DNA of 64,000 nucleotides from positions 124,001-188,000 of the forward strand of contig JAHAJA010000003.1 in assembly GCA_018372435.1 (NCBI GenBank). The letters run 5' to 3'. Shown piece by piece: positions 54,024 through 63,657 of the stretch. This DNA comes from Clostridiales bacterium (GTDB lineage: Bacteria; Bacillota; Clostridia; Lachnospirales; Lachnospiraceae). Position 1 is the stretch's first letter. Every line of letters starts with the position of its first letter. The notes under the pieces are model-generated. The model saw only the letters and a program-made list of their open reading frames with translations, made no database searches and was not told where the DNA came from. The position numbers and the translations under genes are program-made.

Positions 54024-54176
54024 TTGAAAAGCAATAATTTTGGTTCCAACACAGGAACAGAGTTATTGCTTTCAATACAATGTAAAAAGTTGCATAATTA
54101 TAAATTAAATGCTATTATATTACCAGTAGTTGGATAAGTACGAACCTCTTTATGATTTATTATTATAAAGAGGTTT
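54024..54176. terminator. Two hairpins in divergent intergenic region
   Basis: Hairpin 1 (54024-54075) pairs AAAGCAATAA with TTATTGCTTT, nesting GGTTCC/GGAAC. Hairpin 2 (54143-54176) pairs AACCTCTTTAT with ATAAAGAGGTT and is followed by TGTGTTATG. Both lie upstream of divergent genes, so they may be leader structures or relics of a lost gene. Confidence 0.5.
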
Positions 54177-54217
54177 GTGTTATGTTATAAGATACGAATG
54201 AACGAGGAGGAGCATGA

Positions 54218-56518
54218 ATGAAATGTAACCAATGTGGTGCAGAAGTTACAGAGCACAATAATTTTTGTACACAGTGTGGCAACGTGATTAATACAAAATC
54301 AAGGCTTCAGGAAACGCAGAGTAGCGAAGGGATGAATACTGAACAGCCGAATACTGAACAAGAGAATACTGAACAAGAGAATACTGAACAAGAGAATACG
54401 AAGAAATTGAACAGTGAGACAATTAAAGAGGATACAATAAAAGGGGAGATTATCAACCAATTAAATATTAATAACAATGTGGAAGAGAACCGTTATGAGA
54501 GCCAATTTGAAGCTGTCGCTACGAATATGGATAAACCTCTTAAGAATAAGAAGCCAATGAATAAGAAACCAATAATTATATCTGGAATATTGGCAGTACT
54601 TTTACTATGCCTAGCCGCGGGAGGAATATTTCTTCAGAATTCGAAGAAAGCGCAAGCATTTGATAAGAAGGTTAAAGCATTCGAGGAATATTGTAGTACA
54701 TATCAGTTAGGGGACATGAGTGAAGAATATGCTTCTCTTATGGAAGAAGCAGACATAGCGATTAAGAATAAGGACAAAGAGTCATATAAGGGATTGAAAG
54801 AATCCTTTGAAGCGTTTAAGAATGATTTGGAGTTATACCAACAACTAGTAGCCGCTTATTCTGGTAAATTAGAGGAATATGAAGCCTCGTTTGGTAAACT
54901 TATGCTTGTTGATGAAGAATATACGACGATGATTGAATTACAAGCCAGCCTTGAAGAAGGTCTACAAGTATGTAGTTTAGAGCAAATTCAAGAAGCGGTT
55001 TCAGAACTTGATGATCTATATATAGGTTGTGTGGATTCTAATGTTCTTATGGTAGAGGAAGCTAAGTCCAGGATTGATAACTTTGACCGTAATCAACTTA
55101 TGGCAACTGAAGATAGTATTTTGAGGCAATACGAGTCAAATGCATCTACTTATATGAATGATAATGATTATTTAAAAGCATACGATGAATATCAGAATGG
55201 TGTTCTATTAATCGAACAGATAGAAAAATCGTGGAACTATCTTTTTAATGTGGAACAAGTGGATGTGTCAGCGTTTCCTACGGTGAAATTATATGTTAGT
55301 GGTTATAATATGCTAACAGGCGATATGGTAAAACTAGCAGCAGATCGAATTGCCATAAAGGAATTGATTGGTGGTACATATGGTGATGTAACTATTAATA
55401 AAGTCGGCCAGCTTGATGAGAAAGAGCAATTGAATACCAGCCTTGTTGCAGATGTGAGTGGTAGTATGTACGAGCAGATGGAAGTAGTGAAAGAAGCTAT
55501 GAGAAAATTCGTAGACTGTATACAGTATAGTTCAGGGGATCAGACATCCTTAATTACCTTTGATAATACCGTTAATGTAAATACTGCATTTTCTAATAGT
55601 AAGAGTCAAATGGTGAAAGAGATTAATACGATGTATGCAGGTAATTCGACTGCTTTGTATGATGCGTTATATGTGGCGATATGCCAAGTGGCTGAGCAAG
55701 AGGGAGCCAAGTGTGTCATTGCATTTACAGATGGATACGATAACGTAAGTGTTAGGACAAGTGATGATGTAATCTCTGTTGCGAATAAGTATGGAGTACC
55801 AGTCTATATAATTGGAATTGGTTATGATGTTGATGCGAGTGAGTTGAGTACTATAAGTGATGAAACAGGTGGATTTTATCAGAGTATAGATGATGGGAAA
55901 GCCATGGAGGACATCTATAATAAGATTTACAGGGAGAATAAAGAGTTGTATCTAATTGAGTACACATCGAATCAAACTGACACCGATGCAAACCAAGAAT
56001 TATATCTAACTTACACCGGAGATGATTGCTATATGAGAAGTACAGCGTCATTCCAACCATCTATAATGCAAATGAAAAATGAGGATTATTCTGATTTGAT
56101 CAGTAATACGAGGTTATCAGATAGTGAAATTGAAGAAGAAGTAGTAAGAATTCGAGAAGTGTATAACAAGATTACTAGTAAGAAGTCTAAGCACAAATAT
56201 GATGAAACTAGTATAGCAGATGGTGTAACTTCATATTCAGAGAATGGAGAGGTTCGCCTTATTGTTGTTAAGAAGGGATCAAACTATTCAGATTATACAA
56301 GATACTATTATTTTGAAGATAGTAAATTAATCTTTGCTTACATTGAAGGTAGTGACTCTCACAGGTTGTATTTCAAAGATGACGTGTTATTCCGTTGGCG
56401 TTACGCATCGGATGCAGTTAAGTTCTCAGAAGCAGAGAATCATGATAATGAGGATTCTGCTGATTTTAGGACATGGGAAACATTTGCTATAGACGAAGCG
56501 TACGCATATTATAGATAG
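54218..56518 (+). CDS. Zinc-ribbon membrane protein with von Willebrand A domain
   Basis: Protein of 766 residues. A zinc ribbon (Cys 3, 6, 17, 20) is followed by a linker with four NTEQ/NTEQE units (15-bp repeats), one membrane segment (about 118-140), a helical stalk (about 150-330) and a vWA domain with MIDAS motif DVSGS (about 413-417), SLITFDNT and FTDGYDN. The C-terminal domain with YYYFEDSKLIFAYIEG and LYFKDDVLFRWRYASD resembles the middle domain at 36550. Most of it would face outside the membrane and bind proteins or other ligands. AGGAGG lies before the ATG. Confidence 0.85.
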   Translation: MKCNQCGAEVTEHNNFCTQCGNVINTKSRLQETQSSEGMNTEQPNTEQENTEQENTEQENTKKLNSETIKEDTIKGEIINQLNINNNVEENRYESQFEAVATNMDKPLKNKKPMNKKPIIISGILAVLLLCLAAGGIFLQNSKKAQAFDKKVKAFEEYCSTYQLGDMSEEYASLMEEADIAIKNKDKESYKGLKESFEAFKNDLELYQQLVAAYSGKLEEYEASFGKLMLVDEEYTTMIELQASLEEGLQVCSLEQIQEAVSELDDLYIGCVDSNVLMVEEAKSRIDNFDRNQLMATEDSILRQYESNASTYMNDNDYLKAYDEYQNGVLLIEQIEKSWNYLFNVEQVDVSAFPTVKLYVSGYNMLTGDMVKLAADRIAIKELIGGTYGDVTINKVGQLDEKEQLNTSLVADVSGSMYEQMEVVKEAMRKFVDCIQYSSGDQTSLITFDNTVNVNTAFSNSKSQMVKEINTMYAGNSTALYDALYVAICQVAEQEGAKCVIAFTDGYDNVSVRTSDDVISVANKYGVPVYIIGIGYDVDASELSTISDETGGFYQSIDDGKAMEDIYNKIYRENKELYLIEYTSNQTDTDANQELYLTYTGDDCYMRSTASFQPSIMQMKNEDYSDLISNTRLSDSEIEEEVVRIREVYNKITSKKSKHKYDETSIADGVTSYSENGEVRLIVVKKGSNYSDYTRYYYFEDSKLIFAYIEGSDSHRLYFKDDVLFRWRYASDAVKFSEAENHDNEDSADFRTWETFAIDEAYAYYR

Positions 56519-56655
56519 AATCGAAATAAGAAAATTCTTTTGTAATAAGTGGAATAACTTTCATTAAGAAGAAACGGTAAGCCTTAGTAGAGAGGTTGAG
56601 AAGTTTAAGATTGAGTAGATATAAGCTTGAATGAATTTAAGATAGAATAAATACA

Positions 56656-56704
56656 AGAGATGTGCCACTGGCTGAATAATGATTTCAGCAGTGGCACATC
56701 TCTT
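56656..56704. terminator. Bidirectional terminator
   Basis: Stem AAGAGATGTGCCACTG-CTGAA with TTCAG-CAGTGGCACATCTCTT, loop TAATGAT; ends the vWA gene and the convergent permease gene. Confidence 0.9.
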
Positions 56705-56732
56705 TATATAGTATAAATTATTTAGTTTTATT

Positions 56733-58142
56733 TTAGAAAATTGCTAGTAAAATGAAATTCAAGATAAACAGACCAGTTACAACCCAAAGGATAGGGTGAA
56801 TTTCATTTGCTTTCTTCTTACAGATCTTAACGATACAGTAGAAGATAAAACCAGTTGCAATACCATTAGAGATACTATAGCAAAGAGCCATAACGATACC
56901 TGCAAAGAATGCTGGAATTGCTTCACTAAGGTCTTCCCATTCAATTTCTTTGAAAGCAGATAGCATCATGATACCTACAATAATAAGTGCAGGAGCTGTC
57001 GCAGCAGATGGAATTGCACTAACAAATGAAGCAAAGAATGCACTGATTGCAAAACAGATTGCAACAACAACACTTGTTAAACCAGTACGTCCACCGGCAC
57101 CAATACCAGCAGCACTTTCTACATAAGTTGTAGTGTTTGAAGTACCAATGATTGCACCAATTGAAGTTGCAGTTGCATCAGCGAATAAAGCCTTGTCCAT
57201 CTTAGATTTGAAACCAGCAGTTGTTTCCATTGACTTTTCATCTTCTTCACTGAAGATACCAGTACGACGTCCAGTTCCGATGAATGTTCCAATTGTATCG
57301 AATGTATCAGACAAACTGAAAGAGAAGATTGTAACTAATACAACTGGAATTTTTGAAGCATCATTGAAGAGAGAAACGAGTCCGTCCTTCGTAAAGATTG
57401 CACCGAATGTTGATGGTAATGCTTCACATGCTTCTTTAAAGTTAATAGAATTACCCATATTAGTAAGTCCCATAGGGATACCGATTAATGTTGTTAAGAT
57501 AATACCGATAAAGATAGCACCTTTTACATTAAGCATAAGTAATACAACAGTTATTACTAAACCAATTACTGCAAGAATAGCAGCAAGTTCACCAGATGTG
57601 AACTTTGATAATGTTGGAACTACTTGTGAACCAGGCATAGAAGCACCAATTCCAACTTCAGCTCCAGTGTCATTAGTAAAGTTTATTATGTTAGCATTCT
57701 TTAAGCCGATATAAGCGATGAAGATACCGATACCTCCACCAATTGCATTTTGCATGCTTCTTGGGATGGCTTTGATGATGTATTTACGAATTTTAGTTAC
57801 TGTGATAATGATATTGATAATACCGCAGATGAATACCATGGATAACGCTTGTTGCCATTTGAATCCCATACCAAAACATACGGTATATACAAAGAATGCA
57901 TTAAGACCCATACCAGGTGCTTGTGCATAAGGTACATTGGCTACTAATCCCATGATTAACGTACCAATGATTGATGAAATAATTGTTGCTAAGAATACAG
58001 CGCCCCACTCCATGCCTGCTTGTGATAACACGTTCGGATTAACAATGATAATGTAAGCCATGGCAAAAAAAGTAGTAAGACCGGCAATAACTTCAGTTGA
58101 TAAATTAGTACCGTTCTCCTTGAGTTTGAAAAACCTTTCCAT
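56733..58142 (-). CDS. NCS2-family guanine/hypoxanthine permease (AzgA/PbuG-like)
   Basis: Purine-base transporter of 469 residues with about twelve membrane segments. AzgA-like blocks are EVIAGLTTFFAMAYIIIVNP, YAQAPGMGLNAFF, GIGIFIAYIGLKNA, SLSDTFDTIGTFIGTG and GTSNTTTYVESAAGIGAGGRTG. It imports guanine and hypoxanthine by proton symport. ATG 58142 has AAGGAGG before it; the frame from 58199 lacks support. The promoter is at 58234-58262. It complements the nucleoside operon at 18-28 kb. Confidence 0.9.
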   Translation of the reverse strand: MERFFKLKENGTNLSTEVIAGLTTFFAMAYIIIVNPNVLSQAGMEWGAVFLATIISSIIGTLIMGLVANVPYAQAPGMGLNAFFVYTVCFGMGFKWQQALSMVFICGIINIIITVTKIRKYIIKAIPRSMQNAIGGGIGIFIAYIGLKNANIINFTNDTGAEVGIGASMPGSQVVPTLSKFTSGELAAILAVIGLVITVVLLMLNVKGAIFIGIILTTLIGIPMGLTNMGNSINFKEACEALPSTFGAIFTKDGLVSLFNDASKIPVVLVTIFSFSLSDTFDTIGTFIGTGRRTGIFSEEDEKSMETTAGFKSKMDKALFADATATSIGAIIGTSNTTTYVESAAGIGAGGRTGLTSVVVAICFAISAFFASFVSAIPSAATAPALIIVGIMMLSAFKEIEWEDLSEAIPAFFAGIVMALCYSISNGIATGFIFYCIVKICKKKANEIHPILWVVTGLFILNFILLAIF

Positions 58143-58233
58143 AATTAACCTCCTTGAAATGTGATCAGCTGCCATTTTACAACTGATTCTTGTCCCCACT
58201 CTCGGTGACTTTTATTTCGTTAATGACAGTGAA

Positions 58234-58262
58234 AGTATAGCTGATTTTAAGGAATTTTGCAA
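58234..58262 (-). promoter_or_regulatory. Sigma-A promoter for the purine permease
   Basis: On the minus strand TTGCAA (58262-58257), a 17-bp spacer and TATACT (58239-58234). It gives a leader of about 85 nt that contains a GTCACC/GGGGAC-type hairpin and an ATCAGTTG/CAGCTGAT hairpin before the ribosome binding site. No canonical purine riboswitch core is visible. Confidence 0.75.
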
Positions 58263-58497
58263 TTAGAATATTAAAAATTCTTAAAATTTTCTTAGATATA
58301 TTAGCCGTACTAATTAATAATATTAGCAGACCGGATAAAAGTGGTAAAATAATCATGGAAAAAACATAAAATGGAAAGAGGAAAAAGTTGAGAATAAGAA
58401 AATAAAATTATTTTTTCTAGAATTATGACAGATTCGTGCTATAATGTTCCATGAATTAGTGTGAAGGATGGGTTATTATTATGGAGGTTCATACAAG

Positions 58498-59670
58498 ATG
58501 GATGAAACTGGATCAAGGAATGAATCAAAATTAAAGAATTATATAGTAAAGTATAAGAAACAAATAATAACGGCGACTGCATTATTAATTCTTGTAGTGG
58601 CTGTATTTCTCTTTATGAAGAATAATTATTCTCTATATAAGGACACCATCGGAACAGTTGTTAAAGCAAATACGCAGTATACCACCGACGAAGAAGGACC
58701 TAATAAAGAGGTAGACAAGCAGTATACACAAAAACTTACGATTAAGATACGTAATGGAGAGTATGAAGGTAAGCTTATAGAGATAACGAATAGATATTCA
58801 GAAACCCAGATGAAGGATACTAGATACTCGGAGGGCGATGATGTATTTATAACTATAGAAGATAAGGACGGTGTGTTGACAGGAGCCATTAGAGATGTAA
58901 AGAGAGATCAATATGTGGTGGTAATGGCACTGATTTTTATTATACTCTTAATCGCCATCTCTGGTAAACAGGGGGTACTGACAATTCTGTCCTTGGTAGT
59001 AAACATAGGTATCTTTCTACTATTCATGAGAAGGTATATAGAGGGGGAATCCTTTGAAATACTAACGATAGCTATGGTGCTATCCTTTAGCATTCTAACG
59101 TTGTTTATATTAGGCGGTGTCAATAGAAAATCTATTGGAGCGGTTATATCCTCTTTGGTGACGGTAGGTCTTATTACTATAATATATCAACTGGTATACC
59201 GATTCGTAGAGAAACCGCCATATGAAATGTTAGATTATGTTGTCGGACATGATGACTTTAAAGGGATATTTACTGGCAGTGTTATTATAGGAAGTCTTGG
59301 AGCGATTATGGATGTAGCGATTACAATGAATTCATCAATATGTGAACTTATTGATACCACTCCTAAGATTACGGTTAAGGATTTGGTAAGATCGGCTAGA
59401 GAGATAGGATATGACATTATGGGTACTATGGTAAATGTATTATTCTTTACCTATATTAGTGGAAGTTTACCGATGACGATACTAAAGTTTAAGAATGGAT
59501 ATGGCTTGCTTGCTATGATACGTTATAATGTGTTTTTTGAAGCAGCAAGATTTCTACTAGGCTCAATTGGCATCGTGTTGGCGATTCCAGTGTCAACAGT
59601 GGTTGCTCTATTGATATTTCGTAGGAAGAGAAGACAGGTAGAAAAAAGTTTACCAACTCATGAAAACTAA
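58498..59670 (+). CDS. YibE/F-family membrane protein, first of pair
   Basis: Membrane protein of about 390 residues. An N-terminal membrane segment (about 23-43) is followed by an exposed beta domain (about 45-145) and seven or eight C-terminal membrane segments of the YibE/F family (SLGAIMDVAITMNSSICEL, REIGYDIMGTMVNVLFFTYIS). Function unknown. ATG 58498 follows GGAGG; ATG 58468 abuts GGATG. The paralogous half-size gene follows 17 bp later. Confidence 0.82.
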   Translation: MDETGSRNESKLKNYIVKYKKQIITATALLILVVAVFLFMKNNYSLYKDTIGTVVKANTQYTTDEEGPNKEVDKQYTQKLTIKIRNGEYEGKLIEITNRYSETQMKDTRYSEGDDVFITIEDKDGVLTGAIRDVKRDQYVVVMALIFIILLIAISGKQGVLTILSLVVNIGIFLLFMRRYIEGESFEILTIAMVLSFSILTLFILGGVNRKSIGAVISSLVTVGLITIIYQLVYRFVEKPPYEMLDYVVGHDDFKGIFTGSVIIGSLGAIMDVAITMNSSICELIDTTPKITVKDLVRSAREIGYDIMGTMVNVLFFTYISGSLPMTILKFKNGYGLLAMIRYNVFFEAARFLLGSIGIVLAIPVSTVVALLIFRRKRRQVEKSLPTHEN

Positions 59671-59687
59671 CAAGGAAGTGAAGAAAT

Positions 59688-60494
59688 ATGCTCTTGACAT
59701 TGGGTATTATATTAGTGGTCTTAATGGTGGTTGTAGGTGGTGACCGTGGTGTCGGTTCGGTCTTAGCACTGGTTGCAAATATGGTTATTATGTTTTTCGC
59801 AATTAAGTTGATATCAATGGGAGTAAATCCGTATGTGATAGTACTTTTGGCATCGCTTTTATTCTTATCAGTTACACTTATCTATCAGAACGGAACAAAT
59901 ATGAAATCTTTATCGGCTGTTATAGCGGTTATAGTTGTAATGGTTATACTTACTTGCTTCATAGCGGTAGTGGTTAACAAGACAAGAATCGCGGGTTATA
60001 GTGAAGTGGATCGTTATGAAGAGATTACGATGTATGTATCCACCAACATATCGGTGAAGATGGATCAGGTAATGGTTTGTGTAGTACTATTAGGGTTACT
60101 AGGAGCCATTATGGATACCTCCATTGCAATAACAACTGCGGTATATGAAATTCATAGAAATAATTCTCATTTTGATAGAAAACAGTTGCTACGTTCTGGG
60201 CGTAATGTAGGAAAGGACATTATGGGAACTACTGTTAATACGCTGTTACTAGCAACCGTCGGCGAGACTATTATGCTGAATGTTCTATATCTAAAGTTTC
60301 ATTACACTTTTGCTAAGTTGCTGAATTCCAAATCATTCTTTCAAGAATTTTGTTTAATCGTATTTTCGAATATCGGTTGTTTACTAATTATACCGATTTC
60401 GAACCGTGTTATCAGTTATCTCTTGGTTTCAGATCTGAAAGTAGCTGTGTGGCTTCGGCATTACCTTGCGAAGAAGGAAGAAGAGGAAGGATAA
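59688..60494 (+). CDS. YibE/F-family membrane protein, second of pair
   Basis: Membrane protein of 268 residues with seven or eight membrane segments, paralogous to the C-terminal part of the preceding protein: LLGAIMDTSIAITTAVYEI and SGRNVGKDIMGTTVNTLLLATV align with its core motifs. It lacks the N-terminal exposed domain. The pair likely forms one complex. GGAAG precedes the ATG. A terminator follows at 60669. Confidence 0.82.
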   Translation: MLLTLGIILVVLMVVVGGDRGVGSVLALVANMVIMFFAIKLISMGVNPYVIVLLASLLFLSVTLIYQNGTNMKSLSAVIAVIVVMVILTCFIAVVVNKTRIAGYSEVDRYEEITMYVSTNISVKMDQVMVCVVLLGLLGAIMDTSIAITTAVYEIHRNNSHFDRKQLLRSGRNVGKDIMGTTVNTLLLATVGETIMLNVLYLKFHYTFAKLLNSKSFFQEFCLIVFSNIGCLLIIPISNRVISYLLVSDLKVAVWLRHYLAKKEEEEG

Positions 60495-60668
60495 AGGTAT
60501 TGGAATTTCAATTGTTAGAAGGCTTAGTATCTCATTCTATTGAACGGTTAATTACGAAAGAGCGTATGGTTAGTACTGAAGATGAACTGAGGACAGCAGA
60601 GATGTTATAATTCGATTATATTATGAGAATGAAGTAAAAAATAAATTAAGAATAAATTAAGAAGTTTT

Positions 60669-60724
60669 AGGTGTAGTGAAAGACTCAACCAGAAGATGGT
60701 CTGTATCTTTCGCTACACCTTTTT
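60669..60724 (+). terminator. Terminator after YibE/F pair
   Basis: Stem AGGTGTAGTGAAAGA/TCTTTCGCTACACCT followed by TTTT. Confidence 0.85.
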
Positions 60725-60879
60725 GATTATTAGGGATTAAGGATTAAAATATCATAAGAAAAAACAAATACAATTCATATTGAATTTTAGTTTGGGGAAT
60801 ACTTAATTACATGACAAAATTTGAAGATTGTCTGATTTAAAAATCTATAGATATCGTGTCTCTTAGGAGGTAATTCAAA

Positions 60880-61338
60880 TTGAAAAAGTTAGGCAAAAAA
60901 ATCATTTCTCATGCATTCTTGTGTATTGGTGTTCTGTGTTTTTCAATTGTCTCATATAATGCAGCACGTTATTATATAATGCAATACAATGCTTTCCCTG
61001 TACTATGTGAAATCACGAAGGTAGTGAATGATAAGAAAGTTGATTTAGCGAAAAATCAAGATTCCAATGGTAGAGTCTATAGTTATGGTACTTATGTTAA
61101 TTATGATTTGAAAGGCGAACAGTATAAAAACGTTCGGGTTGCAGAGCAATGTGGGGAAGTAGGTGACACGATAGAATTATATGCAAACAAATATGAACCA
61201 ACAAGACTTCTGTATATAAGTAGTACTAAGAGATTGGTTTTTAAACTTCTTATGGTAGAGGGGATTCTATGTATTGTGATTGAAATATATATGAATTACA
61301 GAAGGAAGAAAAAAGTTAGGAAAGACAATACAGGGTAA
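60880..61338 (+). CDS. DUF3592-like membrane protein
   Basis: Protein of 152 residues with an N-terminal membrane segment, an exposed beta domain (about 40-110) and a second membrane segment near 115-135, then a basic tail. The layout, with a beta domain between two helices and a GDTIELYANKYEP stretch, fits DUF3592. TTG start with AGGAGG 9 nt upstream. Function unknown. Confidence 0.65.
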   Translation: MKKLGKKIISHAFLCIGVLCFSIVSYNAARYYIMQYNAFPVLCEITKVVNDKKVDLAKNQDSNGRVYSYGTYVNYDLKGEQYKNVRVAEQCGEVGDTIELYANKYEPTRLLYISSTKRLVFKLLMVEGILCIVIEIYMNYRRKKKVRKDNTG

Positions 61339-62313
61339 GTGAAACGAGAATGTCATATGTATTAAGATACATGTGGTGTGCAAGGCTTGCCAATAATTTC
61401 TGTGAAAATGTATACATTTATTAAATATTAAAGATAAAAGAAATAGTGAAAAATCAGATGAAAAAGACGGTAACAAATCCGAAGAATCCACTTACAGATA
61501 ATACACAATCCGAAGTCGTCTGTCCTTTCATTCATTTTTGGTAACATTTCTTAGATTTCAGCTCATAAAGTTCATCATTCTCATATAGTTTATAATCTTT
61601 GCAGTACTGTGAACTTGGGATGAGATCGGGTTTTTATAAAAAATAGAAAAATATGGTTGATTAATGTAAAGAAATGTAATAATATTTAATAAGAGGCCAA
61701 CAGGTATATTCGATAAAGATTTTGACCTTTTCTATTTTTACTAATTCTAAAATTCTAGTGAAACATTATCCACACCACTATATGCAACATCTATTACAAG
61801 AGTAGTAATCTCTTCCATAGCGTTTATTTCTCAGGGGGCTTGTTTAAAATAACTGTCACTGTGAGTATAGCTATCATATGCAATCAGAAAAACATATCTT
61901 TTAAGTGAGCTTTATAGTCAGGTTGGCGATATATCCATGATTTTCTTTCCTAGATTAAAACAATATTTTTGACCGGAGATTTGTTTTACTCGCAAACTCT
62001 CCAGACTTATGAAAGGAGTAATTTATTCGAATGTAGGAACTTATAAAATAATATTATAGAAACCTTATGATAAAAGGTTGCGGTTGCCAGAATGACTATA
62101 ATAGTGACGAATATACAGAATACATATATAGAATAAAATCAAGCTAGGTAATCTTAAGTTTTATAAGCAGTATAGAATTACTATAATTTTCATTAGAACG
62201 TCAATTGACGTAATTTTAATGATAATAAGGACAGGTTGAAAAATGATATTTTAATCGGAGATTTGTGATACTCGCAAAGTCTTCAAACATTTGAAAGGGG
62301 AGTATTTATAATA
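61339..62313. other. 975-bp region without a supported gene
   Basis: AT-rich gap. It contains a duplicate of the SLH-like gene's leader (61963-62050) whose start codon is followed directly by a stop, and a short charged coding-like run around 61430-61502 (KDKRNSEKSDEKDGNKSEES). I see no other gene, RNA or terminator that I can defend; it looks like decayed DNA. Confidence 0.6.
61963..62050 (+). repeat. Duplicated leader with dead start codon
   Basis: Matches 62246-62330: CGGAGATTTGT, TACTCGCAAA, TGAAAGG and the region after the start codon. Here the start reads ATG TAG (62031-62036), where the working copy reads ATG AAG, so the gene behind it is dead from codon 2 and then not recognisable. 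The hairpin GGAGATTTG/CAAACTCTCC is kept. Confidence 0.7.
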
Positions 62314-62330
62314 ATGAAGAATCTTATGAA
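62246..62330 (+). promoter_or_regulatory. Leader of SLH-like gene, working copy
   Basis: Contains the same hairpin region (GGAGATTTG ... CAAAGTCTTC), the AAAGGGGAG ribosome binding site and the ATG at 62314. Similarity to 61963-62050 points to a shared structured leader. Confidence 0.6.
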
Positions 62331-63648
62331 ACGTGTAGTATTATTAATTTTAGTAATGGTATTAGCAATACCATCTAGTACAATGATGGCGGTAAAAGCA
62401 TCATCTAAGAACATTACAATAGGTGAGTATATTGAGTTATTAATGAAAGCAATGAAAGTTACAATTAATGAAACGGAGAATCAAACATACATAACAGCAG
62501 CAGTTTCAACAGGAGTATTGAAAACAGTTGATGAGTTTAAGGTTGAGGAAGAGATGACCAGAACTGAGTGTGCTGTACTAACTAATAGAGCAGATATTTA
62601 TGTAAATGGAGTAACATCAGATACTAAAATCTTTGATGAAATCAGAGATCATAAGAGAATCTCAGATTTAAGCAAAATAAGTAAAGAATATAGAGAAGAT
62701 GTTGTACAAGCGTTCGGAAAAGGAATAATTGTCGGTTATACAAATGGAAAGTATACACAAGATCGAGCTTTTAAAGGAAGCAATAAGATTACATATAGTG
62801 GTGCAAAAACGGTTATTAAGAAGATAACAAATAAGAAGTTAAGAAGTATTATGTCACCAGATGGTCAATTGACCAGGACTACTAATTTACCTTGTAATGC
62901 GAAAGAGTATGAATATATATTGGCTAGTTTTCCTAATAAGTTTTATGAAATGAAATTTCAATTTGAACTTGGAAATAGAAATACTAAATATATTGAGTTT
63001 AATGATTATTGTATACCAGTTAGAATGAAGAAAATGCCTTTTGTAATATCTGGATACGAAGGAACAGCCAAAGAAACGCAAGAAATGATTAATAAATATT
63101 TAGATGATTGGGTAGAAAAAATTGAGAAGAATCTTTATTATCGCTTTAATGTTAATTATAAAACTATAAATAGTAAATGGATTAATAATTTTAGGAATAC
63201 GTATTGTGTTTACAAGAATGAGGATTTGAATAATGATACAGAGGATGGAATAAAAAAATATGTAAAGGAAATGAAAAAAAATAAAGTAATTATCAAAACA
63301 CAAAAAATTAGTGTAGAGCCATCGACACTTTACTACTCACAAGGAAAAACTTATATAAGATGTTATGTTAAATTTTCGGTTACATCAGCAAGTAGTCTTG
63401 CAGATACATTAGTATATAACAAAATGTACAAAGCAAACTTTATTGGTTTGCAACTTAATAAATGGCATGAAGGTTATTATGATATATCAGTAGGTGTAAA
63501 TAATGGAAGCAGTTTTGGTGATGATTGGGCGGTATTTGGTGAATTTATTAACGATTATTTCACACAAATGAAAGCTAAAGTTATGGTACAGAAATTCAAT
63601 AAAAAGGGTAATTCGTATTTCCCTAATGGATACTATTATTGGAAGTAG
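62314..63648 (+). CDS. Secreted protein with SLH-like N-terminal repeats
   Basis: Exported protein of 444 residues. The signal peptide (about 1-30) has basic residues, VVLLILVMVLAIPSS and a probable cleavage after KAS. Residues 35-175 look like degenerate S-layer homology repeats: IGEYIELLMKAM, AAVSTGVLKTVDEFKVEEEMTRTECAVL and VVQAFGKGIIVGYTNGKYTQDRAF. The rest (about 190-444) is a Tyr/Lys/Asn-rich unknown domain. It would sit on the cell surface. Its leader is duplicated upstream. The next gene starts 10 bp after its stop. Confidence 0.7.
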   Translation: MKNLMKRVVLLILVMVLAIPSSTMMAVKASSKNITIGEYIELLMKAMKVTINETENQTYITAAVSTGVLKTVDEFKVEEEMTRTECAVLTNRADIYVNGVTSDTKIFDEIRDHKRISDLSKISKEYREDVVQAFGKGIIVGYTNGKYTQDRAFKGSNKITYSGAKTVIKKITNKKLRSIMSPDGQLTRTTNLPCNAKEYEYILASFPNKFYEMKFQFELGNRNTKYIEFNDYCIPVRMKKMPFVISGYEGTAKETQEMINKYLDDWVEKIEKNLYYRFNVNYKTINSKWINNFRNTYCVYKNEDLNNDTEDGIKKYVKEMKKNKVIIKTQKISVEPSTLYYSQGKTYIRCYVKFSVTSASSLADTLVYNKMYKANFIGLQLNKWHEGYYDISVGVNNGSSFGDDWAVFGEFINDYFTQMKAKVMVQKFNKKGNSYFPNGYYYWK

Positions 63649-63657
63649 GGTGATTAA

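Noticed and set aside
57133..57714. 193-residue open frame on the plus strand
   Set aside because: It is fully antisense to the NCS2 permease, whose motifs are clear; no ribosome binding site or recognisable protein. Adjacent frame 57718-57930 is the same kind of shadow.
58143..58233. Purine riboswitch before the purine permease
   Set aside because: The conserved loop sequences of the purine riboswitch are not present in the leader.
60350..60610. 86-residue frame after the second YibE/F gene
   Set aside because: Mostly overlaps that gene. A TTG at 60500 would give a 36-residue peptide with a weak ribosome binding site; support is too thin to annotate.
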